Source: Chitinophaga jiangningensis (GTDB lineage: Bacteria > Bacteroidota > Bacteroidia > Chitinophagales > Chitinophagaceae). From it: a stretch of 64,000 nucleotides of DNA. A program made the translations under genes and the position numbers. Location: the NCBI RefSeq assembly GCF_900142605.1, contig NZ_FRBL01000005.1, forward strand, positions 434,001 to 498,000. Reading direction: 5' to 3'. The notes under the pieces are model-generated. The model made no database searches. It saw nothing but the letters and a program-made list of their open reading frames with translations, and was not told where the DNA came from. Within the stretch, counting starts at the first letter, position 1. The number at the start of each line of letters is the position of its first letter. Shown piece by piece: positions 51,192 through 60,500 of this stretch.

Positions 51192-54100
51192 ATGGGCGCA
51201 TCACAAAAAGCAGCAGCGTTTTTCGCACGTATCCAGGAAGCAGCAAATACTCCGCAGCCAAACGATAAGCTCCGGCTCTATAAGCTCATCCTGGAAAGCC
51301 TTTTTCGTGACCTCACCCGCCAGGAGCACCGCTCCTTCGGCAACCTGTTTGCCCGCATGCAATTCTACTTTGATAAGGAAATTGTACCTGCCGATATCCA
51401 ACAACAACTCACCGCACTTCGCATCCTAACTTCAAGGGCTACACGTACTATTTTTCCTTTACAGGGAGAAGAACACACCCTCTGTATCAAAGCCCTCGCG
51501 GAGTCGGTAGCCTGGTTCTATTCAGCAGTAGTACCACTGCGCCTCTCCGAAACCTACTACGATGCGGGTGATAAATCTCTCTCCCGTAATATACGTAACC
51601 GCCCTGCCAGCATCATTTCACTGAAATGTATGGTTACCGCGGTAGGACCACTCGTAACCAACCAGCAGGGAAAATATTCCTGCGTGCTGCTGGCAAAAAA
51701 CGATGAACAGGGCGACTTTGAACTGTCGCTGGATGGCCTGGATTCCATTGCTGTAATGGCATTGCACGCACAACTCCGCCCATACGACTCCCTGCATGTG
51801 ATTCATTGTCGCCAGGAAGAAACGGAAGAACACCAAACACCTTTTTATACCACCACCGCCGAAAGTCAGCTGGTACTGGAGCCCGACCTGCTGATCGATA
51901 TTAGCGACCTGGCAGAATGCTTTAACCACAAAGGCGTTAATAAGCTGTTGTACCTGGTGAAAAAGCTGGTGCCGCAAACGTCCAGCCCCGCTGCCTTTAA
52001 AGGAAACCTCGTAAATGCACTGCTGGATGAAATGCTGCGCAACAAAGCCATAGATTTCAAAACCTCCTTCAAAGAGGCTGTAGCCGATAACGTGCTGCAG
52101 GCCGCTGCCTATGGCCGCGATAAAATCAATGAAATGTTCCGCGATATCCGGCAGTCGCACTGGGCCAACCTGCACCAAACGGTGGCCGACCTCCAAAACA
52201 AACCGGTTCGAATAGAACCAACCTTCTTTTCGTGCAACTACGGCATACAGGGGCGACTGGATATCATGGCGGAAGATGACACCGACCCCAACAGGAAAGA
52301 AATTTTCGAACTGAAAAGCGGCAAAGCACCGGACTTCAATACCTGGAAGAACCACGAAATGCAGGTAGTAGGCTATAACCTGCTGCTCCGTTCTGCGTTT
52401 GGCCGTAAACGTAAGGGGAGTAGTGCAATCCTGTATTCCGGCGCACAGGCCCAGCCACTGCGCAATGTAAGCAGTACCCATGCCGGCGAAAATGCACTGC
52501 TGCAACTCCGCAATGAAGTAGTAGCCATGTTACTTCGCCTCGCTGCCGGCGAATATGATATCTTATCCACTATCAACAGCACCGCTGCCGCAGGCCTTCC
52601 TTCCTTTAGCATGGAGCCCTTTATGGGTTTCGAGAAAGCCTGGAATGAAGCACCCGACATCACCAAAACCTATTATAAAACATTCCTTTCCTTTATCCTG
52701 CGCGAGTTTTTACAGGCGAAATGCGGCATGTTTTCCGAAGTACACCGGGAAGATGATGCGGACGGATTCGCCGCACTGTGGCTGCAACAGGAAGAGGAAA
52801 AGGCAGACCGCTTCAACATTATTCCAGGGCTGCAATTCCGCGAGTTCGACAGTAACTCCAGCTCGGTAACTTTTGATATAGTCACCACCGTTAGTCACAA
52901 CTTCAGGGTAGGGGATACGGCTATCATCTACGCCAGAACCGGGGCGGAGCTGAAGCCTTTACAGCAGGAGCTGCTCAAGGGCCGTATAGAGGAGCTGGGC
53001 AGGGATCACCTTGTCTTCTCCCTGAATAACAGGCAGATGACACTCGATTTCTTCCGGCAGCACGATGAGTGGATCATTGAACACGATATTTACGAGTCCA
53101 ACTACTGGATAGCCGCGTCAGCACTGTTTTACATGCTGGCACCACAATACCGTAACAAAGCTGAAACACTGCTTGGCCTTAGAGCTCCCCGCACCCGCGA
53201 GCTGGAAATCCCGCTCCCGCCGATGTTTAACCGCAACCAGGAAGAGATCGTTCGCAACGCCATCCAGGCAGAAGATTATTACCTGCTGCAAGGCCCGCCA
53301 GGCACAGGCAAAACCTCTGCCATGCTCACTACTATTGCGGATGAACTGGTAAAAAGGAATAATCATGTGGTGATCGTAGCCTTTACCAATAAGGCCGTGG
53401 AAGAAATTTGCGGGAAGCTGGATGCAAAAGATATCTCCTACCTGCGTATGGGTGGCCGCAATACGGCATCGGCCGTGCAGTTGAAAGAGCTGTGTATGAA
53501 CGGCTCCCTGGATGATGCGAAACAGTTCATTACCAGTCATCGCATATTTGTAGGTACTGTAGCTACTATGGCTACCAGACTGGATTTGCTGATCACCATG
53601 GGCATTCCCATGGATGTACTCATTGCCGACGAAGCCTCCCAGCTCACGGAGCCGCAATTGTTAGGACTGCTGATGCCTTTCCGCAAGTTCATCCTCATCG
53701 GGGATCAAAACCAGTTACCGCCGGTGGTAGCGCAGGAAAGTTTTTTCTGCGAAACAACCAATGAAGACCTGCGGCAGATAGGCATTGCGGACCTGCGTTG
53801 TTCTATTTTTGAACGACTGATGCAGCAATGCAAGCAAAACAACTGGCTACATGCCTGGGGTATGCTGAATACACATTTCAGAATGCATGATAGCATTGCC
53901 AGCATGGTCAACCCATATTATGCAGGGCAGCTAACTTCCGGGCGCATAGAGCAGCAGGAGGCCTTTACCCGCAACGCCGGCAATAGCCAGTGGGACCGGC
54001 TTTTATCTCTCGGTAGAAAAGTATTTATACCCAGTCCATTCGAGCCCACTTCCAAAATGAACAGCACGGAAGCCGCCAGGGTAGTGGATTTATTGCGATA

Positions 54101-54491
54101 CCTGCGGCAACAATATGGCCCTGCTTTCACTAAGGATACTGTGGGAGTAGTAACGCCGTGGCGTACGCAGATCAGCCTGATACGCGAACTGATTGCAGAC
54201 GACAAGGAACTACAGGCCGTAAACATTGACACGGTGGAACGTTTCCAGGGATCGGAAAATGACATCATCATTGTTTCACTGGCGGTATACCATACGGGGC
54301 AGGTGCATACATTGCAGTGCATTGGCAGGTTTCAATGGGAAGGCGAACAGATTGAGGTGGACCGCAAGCTGCTGGTAACGTTGTCGCGCGCACGAAAACA
54401 GGTGATCATGATGGGGTATGAGCCCGTGTTACAGGAAAGTGCCCATTACAGGCGGGTATTGGGGGAGATGGTAAGAGTAGAGGCAGGGTAG
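51192..54491 (+). CDS. Dna2-like nuclease-helicase fusion, 1099 aa
   Basis: An N-terminal region (about 300 residues) of unknown fold precedes a PD-(D/E)xK nuclease: GRLDIM with Asp357, then FELKSGK with Glu373 and Lys375, and HEMQVVGYN. A superfamily 1B helicase fills the C-terminal half: Walker A GPPGTGKT at 701-708, DEASQLTEPQ, GDQNQLPPVV, VVTPWRTQ, VERFQGSENDIIIVSL and LVTLSRARKQ. This is the Dna2 arrangement of nuclease then helicase, but without the Cys cluster that flanks the nuclease of eukaryotic Dna2. A role in DNA end processing or repair is likely; defence is possible but unsupported by neighbours. The start overlaps no upstream gene. Confidence 0.85.
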   Translation: MGASQKAAAFFARIQEAANTPQPNDKLRLYKLILESLFRDLTRQEHRSFGNLFARMQFYFDKEIVPADIQQQLTALRILTSRATRTIFPLQGEEHTLCIKALAESVAWFYSAVVPLRLSETYYDAGDKSLSRNIRNRPASIISLKCMVTAVGPLVTNQQGKYSCVLLAKNDEQGDFELSLDGLDSIAVMALHAQLRPYDSLHVIHCRQEETEEHQTPFYTTTAESQLVLEPDLLIDISDLAECFNHKGVNKLLYLVKKLVPQTSSPAAFKGNLVNALLDEMLRNKAIDFKTSFKEAVADNVLQAAAYGRDKINEMFRDIRQSHWANLHQTVADLQNKPVRIEPTFFSCNYGIQGRLDIMAEDDTDPNRKEIFELKSGKAPDFNTWKNHEMQVVGYNLLLRSAFGRKRKGSSAILYSGAQAQPLRNVSSTHAGENALLQLRNEVVAMLLRLAAGEYDILSTINSTAAAGLPSFSMEPFMGFEKAWNEAPDITKTYYKTFLSFILREFLQAKCGMFSEVHREDDADGFAALWLQQEEEKADRFNIIPGLQFREFDSNSSSVTFDIVTTVSHNFRVGDTAIIYARTGAELKPLQQELLKGRIEELGRDHLVFSLNNRQMTLDFFRQHDEWIIEHDIYESNYWIAASALFYMLAPQYRNKAETLLGLRAPRTRELEIPLPPMFNRNQEEIVRNAIQAEDYYLLQGPPGTGKTSAMLTTIADELVKRNNHVVIVAFTNKAVEEICGKLDAKDISYLRMGGRNTASAVQLKELCMNGSLDDAKQFITSHRIFVGTVATMATRLDLLITMGIPMDVLIADEASQLTEPQLLGLLMPFRKFILIGDQNQLPPVVAQESFFCETTNEDLRQIGIADLRCSIFERLMQQCKQNNWLHAWGMLNTHFRMHDSIASMVNPYYAGQLTSGRIEQQEAFTRNAGNSQWDRLLSLGRKVFIPSPFEPTSKMNSTEAARVVDLLRYLRQQYGPAFTKDTVGVVTPWRTQISLIRELIADDKELQAVNIDTVERFQGSENDIIIVSLAVYHTGQVHTLQCIGRFQWEGEQIEVDRKLLVTLSRARKQVIMMGYEPVLQESAHYRRVLGEMVRVEAG

Positions 54492-54520
54492 GTTGTAAGT
54501 ACCTGAAAATAAAAGAGATA

Positions 54521-54550
54521 ACAAAGGCCACACGTACGTATGGCCTTTGT
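54521..54550. terminator. Hairpin between the Dna2-like and NUMOD4 genes
   Basis: ACAAAGGCCA and TGGCCTTTGT form a 10-bp stem with a ten-base loop between converging genes. T tracts are weak on the plus strand and better on the minus (TTATCTCTTTT). Confidence 0.7.
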
Positions 54551-54591
54551 CAGACAACATCATATATAGATCATTCCTGGCAAACCAGGCA

Positions 54592-55161
54592 TTAATCCAA
54601 AGTAACGTGCGACCAGTTTTCGCCGCTTTTAATACGGTAGAGCTGCATTTCGCTGATATCAAACTGCTCTGCGATCTGCTTCATGGTTTTCTTACCGGGC
54701 TTGTTCAGCAGGCGTTTGATGCTCTTCACTTTGGTCACGTTCAGTTTCAGACCTTTCAGCCTGTTCCTTTGTTTTTCTTTATAAGCTTTTTTAGCCGGGC
54801 TGTTCTGCTGGTGGCCTTCCATTTCTTCTTTGGTAGCCCACTCCAGGTTGCTGGCTTTATTGTTCTTCTTATCGTAGTCGAGGTGGATCACATACCTGTG
54901 GGAGCGCCCTGGTCTTTTGTTGAAGAGCTTGGCCACTTCTCTGTGCAGGTAGAGTGATTGATAGGTATCTGCAGGCTTTACATTTAAAACCGTATAGCCT
55001 TCCACGGTAGAACCCGTGAGGAGCTTACCATCTTCAATACTTTCATGATAGCTGATCACTCTTCCCATGTTAGAAACAGCATATTTCTTACGCAGGGCAG
55101 ATTTGTTTTTAATCTGTAAGTCTTTCCAGACTTCATTTTTCAGATTTTTAATTGTGGTCAT
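54592..55161 (-). CDS. NUMOD4/HNH-type DNA-binding or homing endonuclease-like protein, 189 aa
   Basis: The N-terminal NEVWKDLQ region with YAVSNMGRVISYHES is the NUMOD4 motif. The HNH-type segment (YVIHLDYDKKNNKASNLEWAT and GHQQ) follows at residues about 90-115. The C-terminal third (KSIKRLLNKPGKKTMKQIAE) carries a helix-turn-helix-like DNA-binding motif. Homing endonucleases in introns have this domain order, but no intron or interrupted gene is visible here. It may be a domesticated nuclease or transcription-associated protein. It is followed by dusB upstream on the same strand, with a 43-base gap. Confidence 0.8.
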   Translation of the reverse strand: MTTIKNLKNEVWKDLQIKNKSALRKKYAVSNMGRVISYHESIEDGKLLTGSTVEGYTVLNVKPADTYQSLYLHREVAKLFNKRPGRSHRYVIHLDYDKKNNKASNLEWATKEEMEGHQQNSPAKKAYKEKQRNRLKGLKLNVTKVKSIKRLLNKPGKKTMKQIAEQFDISEMQLYRIKSGENWSHVTLD

Positions 55162-55203
55162 GTGAAAGTAATTTATGATTTATTGTATTTCCGGGGTCAT
55201 CGT

Positions 55204-56271
55204 TTAACCGTAAACGTTACAACCGGCCATTTTATCAGAGGCCGGTAAATGCTCGTTTTCGGCCCATTGGGGAGTAGTCCTTTCGAAAATATGATCTTTA
55301 TATTGCACCACGATCGCGTCTAAAACTTCTTCTATTTCAGCTTGCGTCTTTAAAGTTACTAATTGTTGTCTGAATTCCTTGATGTGAGGTAACCCTTTGA
55401 GATAATTTGTGTAATGGCGGCGCATTTCGAGGATGCCAACGATATCACCTTTCCAGGCTACAGATTGTTCCAGGTGTCTTTTACATACCTGTACTCTTTC
55501 CAAAACAGTTGGAAGGGCTAAATGTTCGCCAGTTTGCATAAAATGCTTTATCTCCCGGAAAATCCAGGGATAGCCGATCGCAGCGCGTCCGATCATAACG
55601 CCATCCACACCGTATTTGGCGCGGGCAGCAATCACCTGTTCCGGCGTACATATGTCACCGTTACCAAAGATCGGAATGTTGATGCGCGGATTATTTTTAA
55701 CTTTTCCGATGAGGGTCCAGTCGGCATGACCTTTATACATCTGTACGCGGGTGCGGCCGTGGATGGTCAGGGCTTTGATCCCTACGTCCTGCAGGCGCTC
55801 TGCCACCTCTTCAATGTTTTTGGTGTCGTCGTCCCAGCCGAGGCGGGTTTTAACAGTTACCGGCAGCTTAGTAGCTTTTACTACTGCAGCGGTAAGTTTC
55901 ACCATTTTAGGAATATCTTTCAGGATACCGGCGCCGGCACCTTTACAGGTCACCTTTTTCACCGGGCAGCCGAAGTTGATGTCCAGCAAGTCCGGGTTGG
56001 TAGCTTCTACAATCTGGGCGGCCATTGCCAATGGTTCCTCATCACCCCCGAAGATCTGGATGCCCACCGGGCGTTCATATTCGAAGATGTCCAGTTTCTT
56101 ACGGCTTTTGATAGCATCGCGGATAAGGCCTTCAGAAGAAATAAATTCTGTGTACATGAGATCAGCACCGCCATCCTTGCAAACGGCACGAAACGGCGGA
56201 TCGCTCACATCTTCCATGGGCGCCAGCAAAAGGGGAAATTCTCCCAGTTCTATATTTCCTATCTTCACCAT
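55204..56271 (-). CDS. dusB: tRNA-dihydrouridine synthase DusB, 355 aa
   Basis: FMN-dependent reduction of uridine in tRNA. The PLLLAPMEDVSDPPFRAVC N-terminus, the catalytic Cys in NFGCPVKKVTCKGAGAGILK, and the C-terminal flavin-binding block GVDGVMIGRAAIGYPWIF fit the DusB/Nif3-like family. Length is normal (about 320-360 aa). It precedes the NUMOD4 gene on the same strand and diverges from the CPBP protease gene; the 148-base gap between them holds a GCAGCA/TGCTGC pairing near 56337. Confidence 0.93.
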   Translation of the reverse strand: MVKIGNIELGEFPLLLAPMEDVSDPPFRAVCKDGGADLMYTEFISSEGLIRDAIKSRKKLDIFEYERPVGIQIFGGDEEPLAMAAQIVEATNPDLLDINFGCPVKKVTCKGAGAGILKDIPKMVKLTAAVVKATKLPVTVKTRLGWDDDTKNIEEVAERLQDVGIKALTIHGRTRVQMYKGHADWTLIGKVKNNPRINIPIFGNGDICTPEQVIAARAKYGVDGVMIGRAAIGYPWIFREIKHFMQTGEHLALPTVLERVQVCKRHLEQSVAWKGDIVGILEMRRHYTNYLKGLPHIKEFRQQLVTLKTQAEIEEVLDAIVVQYKDHIFERTTPQWAENEHLPASDKMAGCNVYG

Positions 56272-56419
56272 AAAGTAAGAACCACGGCCAACAAGGCACC
56301 AGGTATTATTGTATTAACTTATATATTTTTGCTAAATGCAGCAGGGTAGTTTGTGATACTGTTGCTGCAATGCTTAATTTCACGCTGTAAATTTACGCAT
56401 TTTAATACAGTATTTGATT

Positions 56420-57313
56420 ATGAGAGGCTACCTTAAGCAGCACCCTCCTTTATTACAGTTCATCACCATTCTTGGCTTTTATGCAGGATCCATAGGGGTT
56501 TTCATACTGCTGACAGCACTGCTGACACCTAAACTTACCGGCTATACGGCAATGGAGATTTCCGAGGGAGTGCTTACTGATCCTAAGTTTCTGACGATGC
56601 AGAAGTGGTTACAGTTCTTCTACACAACTTTAACATATCTTTTACCTGCGGCCATCTTTGCCTACCTCTGGCATCCGGAGCCGATGCGCTATCTCGGTTT
56701 AAAAACGAAAGCCTCGCTGCTGCAAATCATACTTACCATCGCTTTATTCTTTTGCTGCCTGCCTGTGGTAGGAGTATTGGCGCAATGGAACCTGCAGTGG
56801 GATCTGCCCGCTGCGGCACTCGGCGCACAGCAGCGGAATGAACAGATGACGAAGGCCCTACTGCAGATGCCAGCCATCACGGACCTGCTGATGAACCTGA
56901 TTCTTATGGCCATCGTACCGGCTATTGCAGAGGAAGTGTTTTTCAGAGGCGTGTTCCAGCGGATCTTCATCAACCTCACCCGCCTCAAATGGACCGGCGT
57001 TCTGGTGACTGCCGTCATATTTGCAGCAATGCACTTTGAAATGCAGGCGGTATTACCCCGTATAGCCCTTGGGTTTATCCTGGGTACTATTTTCCTGGTC
57101 ACCGGCAACCTCTGGCTGGCCATACTGGCCCACCTGATTAACAACGGCATGCTGGTGATTCAGTATTACCTGTTTCAGCACGGTTACATTAAAACTGACC
57201 CGGCGGTAGAGCAGGGGGTGGAGTGGTACCTCGGACTCGCCAGTGCGGTGGTAACCGTTGGGCTGATTTGGGCACTGATGAAGCGTTCGCCGGAGCCACT
57301 GGAAGTAGAATAG
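56420..57313 (+). CDS. CPBP-family intramembrane glutamic protease, 297 aa
   Basis: Multiple membrane helices are evident. The family catalytic motifs occur in order: EExxxR in AIAEEVFFRGVF, a His in FAAMHFEMQA, and NNGMLVIQ near the C-terminus, the CAAX-processing and bacteriocin-resistance type (Abi/CPBP). Most members are orphan proteases. The ATG at 56420 is chosen over a TTG upstream. It is followed 64 bases later by a DUF2007 gene and then cdsA, psd and a small secreted protein, a probable envelope-related operon. Confidence 0.88.
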   Translation: MRGYLKQHPPLLQFITILGFYAGSIGVFILLTALLTPKLTGYTAMEISEGVLTDPKFLTMQKWLQFFYTTLTYLLPAAIFAYLWHPEPMRYLGLKTKASLLQIILTIALFFCCLPVVGVLAQWNLQWDLPAAALGAQQRNEQMTKALLQMPAITDLLMNLILMAIVPAIAEEVFFRGVFQRIFINLTRLKWTGVLVTAVIFAAMHFEMQAVLPRIALGFILGTIFLVTGNLWLAILAHLINNGMLVIQYYLFQHGYIKTDPAVEQGVEWYLGLASAVVTVGLIWALMKRSPEPLEVE

Positions 57314-57377
57314 GCAGACGCACCACGCTAAACGGCAGAAAAATAGTAACTTAACTTACTAACAAAATAACTGTAAC

Positions 57378-57653
57378 ATGGAAAAAGGCTGGACTAAAGT
57401 ATTCGCAAGCGACCGACCATACGAAACGGAAATCGTGAAAGGTATGTTGATCGAAAATGGAATTGACGCGGTTATTCTCAACAAACAATCTTCCTCTTAT
57501 ACCTTTACCATCCCTGGTCAGGTAGAGCTGTACGTGCCCGATGAGCAGGCAGAAACGGCGAAATCGCTGGTTACCCAGCATAATAACCTGCCTACCGGCG
57601 ACCCTTACGAGCTGGATGAAGAGGAAGGAAACAAGGCCGGGGACCATGAATAA
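57378..57653 (+). CDS. DUF2007 small protein, 91 aa
   Basis: The N-terminal block WTKVFASDRPYETEIVKGML and the DAVILNKQSSSYTF core match DUF2007, a small alpha/beta domain proposed to bind other proteins or metals in signalling contexts. The C-terminal tail is acidic (ELDEEEGNKAGDHE). There is no signal peptide, so it is cytoplasmic. It lies between the CPBP protease and cdsA on the same strand. Confidence 0.85.
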   Translation: MEKGWTKVFASDRPYETEIVKGMLIENGIDAVILNKQSSSYTFTIPGQVELYVPDEQAETAKSLVTQHNNLPTGDPYELDEEEGNKAGDHE

Positions 57654-57728
57654 TACACCCGGACTGGCATTTGCTCAAATTTTTGCAGACTTTTGCGGCT
57701 CTAAAATCAACTAACAGCAATTTCGATA

Positions 57729-58610
57729 ATGAAAACATTTTTTACCCGCACCGCGTCAGCACTGGTTTTTGTAGCAGTGATGCTGGGTGGTATCCTTTGG
57801 AATCCCTTTACTTTTTTCCTGCTGTTTTTCCTGGTGAACTTTTTCGCCCTGCAGGAATATTTCAAACTGATCAGGCAGATCGATACTGATTTTGCCAATA
57901 CCTCCGGGTTACACCGCTATGGCGTTTCTATCGCCAGTTGCGCCATTATGCTGGCATTTACCGGTAGTAATTTTATTTTGGGAGATATTAATGCCGGCTT
58001 TATAGGATGGTGGCTCGCCATTATCTTCCTGATGGTACTCCCGTTAGGCGAAATCCTGTTCAGCAAAGACTTTTCACTTAAAAACATCGGCTATTCCGCC
58101 CTGGGGCTGCTGTATGTTACCATCCCATTCAGCATGCTGGTGAATATCCGCCTGAATGCGATCGATATTCACTACACCGCCGACCAGGTAGGCACCGCTC
58201 CCGGCTGGCTGATCCCCTTGCTGCTTATCATTTTCATCTGGATCAACGACACCATGGCGTACATTGTGGGTTCGCTGATTGGCCGCACCCCATTTGCGCC
58301 GGCCATTTCCCCTAAAAAAACCATTGAAGGTACTCTGGGCGGTATGATCCTCGCAGTAGCAGCTGCCGGTGTATACGGCCATTTCTGGGGCAGCAGCTAC
58401 CTTGCCTTACAGCACTGGCTGGTGCTGGCAGGCATCGCAGCGGTGTTTGGCACCATTGGCGACCTCATCGAATCCAAACTCAAGCGTATGGCGGGTGTAA
58501 AGGACTCCGGCAACATCATGCCCGGCCACGGCGGATTCCTCGACCGGTTCGATTCCATGCTGCTGGCAGCACCCTTTGCCTGGATCTACGTACAGTCATT
58601 TATGCTGTAA
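57729..58610 (+). CDS. cdsA: Phosphatidate cytidylyltransferase CdsA, 293 aa
   Basis: CdsA makes CDP-diacylglycerol, the precursor of all membrane phospholipids. Multi-pass helices (MLGGILWNPFTFFLLFFLVN at the N-terminus) are followed by the CDP-alcohol synthase signature at the C-terminus: SKLKRMAGVKDSGNIMPGHG, ending in DRFDS, with the essential K-D and the D-R-x-D acidic residues intact. It precedes psd by 86 bases, a natural pairing in phosphatidylethanolamine synthesis. Confidence 0.95.
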   Translation: MKTFFTRTASALVFVAVMLGGILWNPFTFFLLFFLVNFFALQEYFKLIRQIDTDFANTSGLHRYGVSIASCAIMLAFTGSNFILGDINAGFIGWWLAIIFLMVLPLGEILFSKDFSLKNIGYSALGLLYVTIPFSMLVNIRLNAIDIHYTADQVGTAPGWLIPLLLIIFIWINDTMAYIVGSLIGRTPFAPAISPKKTIEGTLGGMILAVAAAGVYGHFWGSSYLALQHWLVLAGIAAVFGTIGDLIESKLKRMAGVKDSGNIMPGHGGFLDRFDSMLLAAPFAWIYVQSFML

Positions 58611-58696
58611 AAAAGAAATTCGTATGCTGAATTTTTTGAATTGAACTAACTTCGCTGTGCGATTAAACCAATAAACAGACAAACAAATAGAAAACA

Positions 58697-59347
58697 ATGA
58701 AGATCCATCGTGAAGGATTTGCTACCATTTCCCTTGTGTTCCTGGTACTGTTAGTAATTAACGGAGCAGTATTTTACTGGTTCGACTCACCGGCGCTCAC
58801 CTGGAGCCTCCTGGCCATTTCCGTAATATTTTTCCTGTTCATCGTATCCTTTTTCAGGTTACCGGCCAGAAAAAATACTGAAGGCGATAACCTCGTTATC
58901 TCCCCATGCGATGGTAAAGTAGTGGTGATTGAGGAAGTATATGAGCCTGAATATTTCAAAGACAAACGCCTGCAGGTATCCATCTTCATGAGCCCTGCCA
59001 ACGTTCACGTAAATAGAAATCCCATCAGCGGTGAGGTTAAACTCTCCCAATACCACCCCGGTAAATACCTGGTGGCCTGGCATCCAAAGTCTTCCACCGA
59101 AAATGAAAGACATTCCGTGGTGATCGGCAACGGCAAAACCGATATCCTGATCCGCCAGATCGCCGGCGCCCTGGCACGTCGTATCGTTAACTACCTCAAG
59201 CCGGGTATGCAGGTAAGCCAGAACGACGAAATGGGCTTCATTAAATTTGGTTCAAGGGTGGATCTTTACTTACCTTTAGGAACAGAAGTAACCGTGCAGC
59301 TGGAACAGGTTGTAAAAGGTGCACAAACAGTAATTGCAAAAATCTAA
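58697..59347 (+). CDS. psd: Phosphatidylserine decarboxylase Psd, 216 aa
   Basis: Psd converts phosphatidylserine to phosphatidylethanolamine. An N-terminal membrane helix is followed by the decarboxylase core. The short Bacteroidota form (about 215-220 aa) is visible, with conserved CDGKVVVIEEV, FMSPANVHVNRNPISG and the C-terminal auto-cleavage and substrate region FIKFGSRVDLYLPLGTE, where Gly-Ser supplies the pyruvoyl-forming Ser. It is eight bases upstream of a small secreted protein gene. The pssA synthase is not in the window. Confidence 0.93.
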   Translation: MKIHREGFATISLVFLVLLVINGAVFYWFDSPALTWSLLAISVIFFLFIVSFFRLPARKNTEGDNLVISPCDGKVVVIEEVYEPEYFKDKRLQVSIFMSPANVHVNRNPISGEVKLSQYHPGKYLVAWHPKSSTENERHSVVIGNGKTDILIRQIAGALARRIVNYLKPGMQVSQNDEMGFIKFGSRVDLYLPLGTEVTVQLEQVVKGAQTVIAKI

Positions 59348-59354
59348 TCGGGCT

Positions 59355-59582
59355 ATGAAAAAGTTATTTACACTGGCTATCGCCTCCCTGCTCGTTGCAG
59401 GTACCACATTTGCGCAAGACAATACGAAGAAAGCTCCTGCAAAGGAAGCCAAAACAGCACAAAAGGCGGATTGCAAAGATGCCGCCACCTGTCAAAGCAA
59501 GGGCACAGCGAAAAGCTGCTGTAAACAGCCATCCAAAACCGCAGCCATGCGCGTAAAGGCGGCTAAAAAAACTACTAAATAA
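59355..59582 (+). CDS. Small secreted Lys/Cys-rich protein, 75 aa
   Basis: A Sec signal (MKKLFTLAIASLLVAGTTFA) precedes a short basic mature part of about 55 residues, rich in Lys, Ala and Thr. Four Cys are concentrated in ADCKDAATCQ and KSCCKQ, suggesting a disulfide or metal site. It starts eight bases after the psd stop, and a strong terminator follows, so it is the last gene of the cdsA-psd operon. The family is not recognised. An upstream in-frame start (59334) overlaps psd. Confidence 0.75.
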   Translation: MKKLFTLAIASLLVAGTTFAQDNTKKAPAKEAKTAQKADCKDAATCQSKGTAKSCCKQPSKTAAMRVKAAKKTTK

Positions 59583-59601
59583 GCCATTAACATATTGGAA
59601 T

Positions 59602-59639
59602 AAACAAAAAGGAATCGCTTGGCGATTCCTTTTTGTTTT
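59602..59639 (+). terminator. Terminator after the small secreted protein gene
   Basis: AAACAAAAAGGAATCGC and GCGATTCCTTTTTGTTT form a 17-bp stem with a three-base loop. Confidence 0.92.
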
Positions 59640-59742
59640 AGGCGCAAAACCTAAGGTTTGGTTCTATTCAGTATCGCCACTGGCGTTCAGCCTCGCAACC
59701 GGCGGATCAACCCTGCAATTTCACTTACAAAGCTGTGATCGG

Positions 59743-60438
59743 TTAAAGAATATCCATGATTTCCGCCAGCGAATTCACGGTATACGTAGGCTTGAAATCT
59801 ACCGGAGGCTTGGCAGGGTTAAAATAGATCTGATCCATCCCTACGCCATGCGCACCCTTTATATCCAGTTCCATCGCATCTCCCACCATAATACTTTCCG
59901 GGGCAGAAGTAACCGCTTTGGCCATCGCATAATCGAAAATTTCGCGGTATGGCTTCAGACTGCCCGCCACTTCGGAGGTGATGATATGAGTAAAATATTT
60001 ATCTATCCCGGAATTTTTCATCTTCAGCAATTGCGTCTCCTCAAAACCATTGGTGATCATATGCATGGGATAATTTTTGGCCGCCAGGTAGTCCAGCACC
60101 TCTACGGCGTGCGGGAAGAGCCTTTTTTTAGTCGGCAATACTTCCAGGAACTGGTCTGACAGGGCTTCGTTCAGCTTTTCATCACCGATCTTAAAGGCCA
60201 GTAAAGTCATGCTGAAGCGTTTATAGCGAAGGTCCTTGCGGGTGATAAAGCCTTTTCTGAAGCGATCCCAGAGGCGTTCGTTAATGTCGACATAAGCAGT
60301 TGAAAACTCCTGAAATGATGGCACCCCTCTACTTTCCAATGCATGCTGCTCGTATAGTTCAAGCAGTGTTTCCTGTTCGTTGGTCTCAAAGTCCCAGAGT
60401 GTATGATCCAGGTCAAAGAAAAGATGTTTATATTTCAT
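59743..60438 (-). CDS. yjjG: YjjG-family noncanonical pyrimidine nucleotidase, 231 aa
   Basis: The HAD nucleophile motif LFFDLDHTLWDFETN, the cap-region segment FRKGFITRKDLRYKRF, MHMITNGFEETQLLKMKNSG and IMVGDAMELDIKGAHGVGMD match YjjG, which dephosphorylates abnormal pyrimidine nucleotides. Length is normal. An exact TAnnTTTG element (60446-60453) sits just upstream of the start on the minus strand. It diverges from the SDR gene. Confidence 0.9.
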   Translation of the reverse strand: MKYKHLFFDLDHTLWDFETNEQETLLELYEQHALESRGVPSFQEFSTAYVDINERLWDRFRKGFITRKDLRYKRFSMTLLAFKIGDEKLNEALSDQFLEVLPTKKRLFPHAVEVLDYLAAKNYPMHMITNGFEETQLLKMKNSGIDKYFTHIITSEVAGSLKPYREIFDYAMAKAVTSAPESIMVGDAMELDIKGAHGVGMDQIYFNPAKPPVDFKPTYTVNSLAEIMDIL

Positions 60439-60445
60439 GATCGCG

Positions 60446-60453
60446 CAAAGTTA
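60446..60453 (-). promoter_or_regulatory. Putative -7 promoter element of yjjG
   Basis: On the minus strand TAACTTTG matches TAnnTTTG and is only eight bases from the start codon, so any leader would be very short. Confidence 0.4.
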
Positions 60454-60500
60454 CGAAATACAATTTTTACTATTTTACCGCTTTAACTCAGGACATAACC

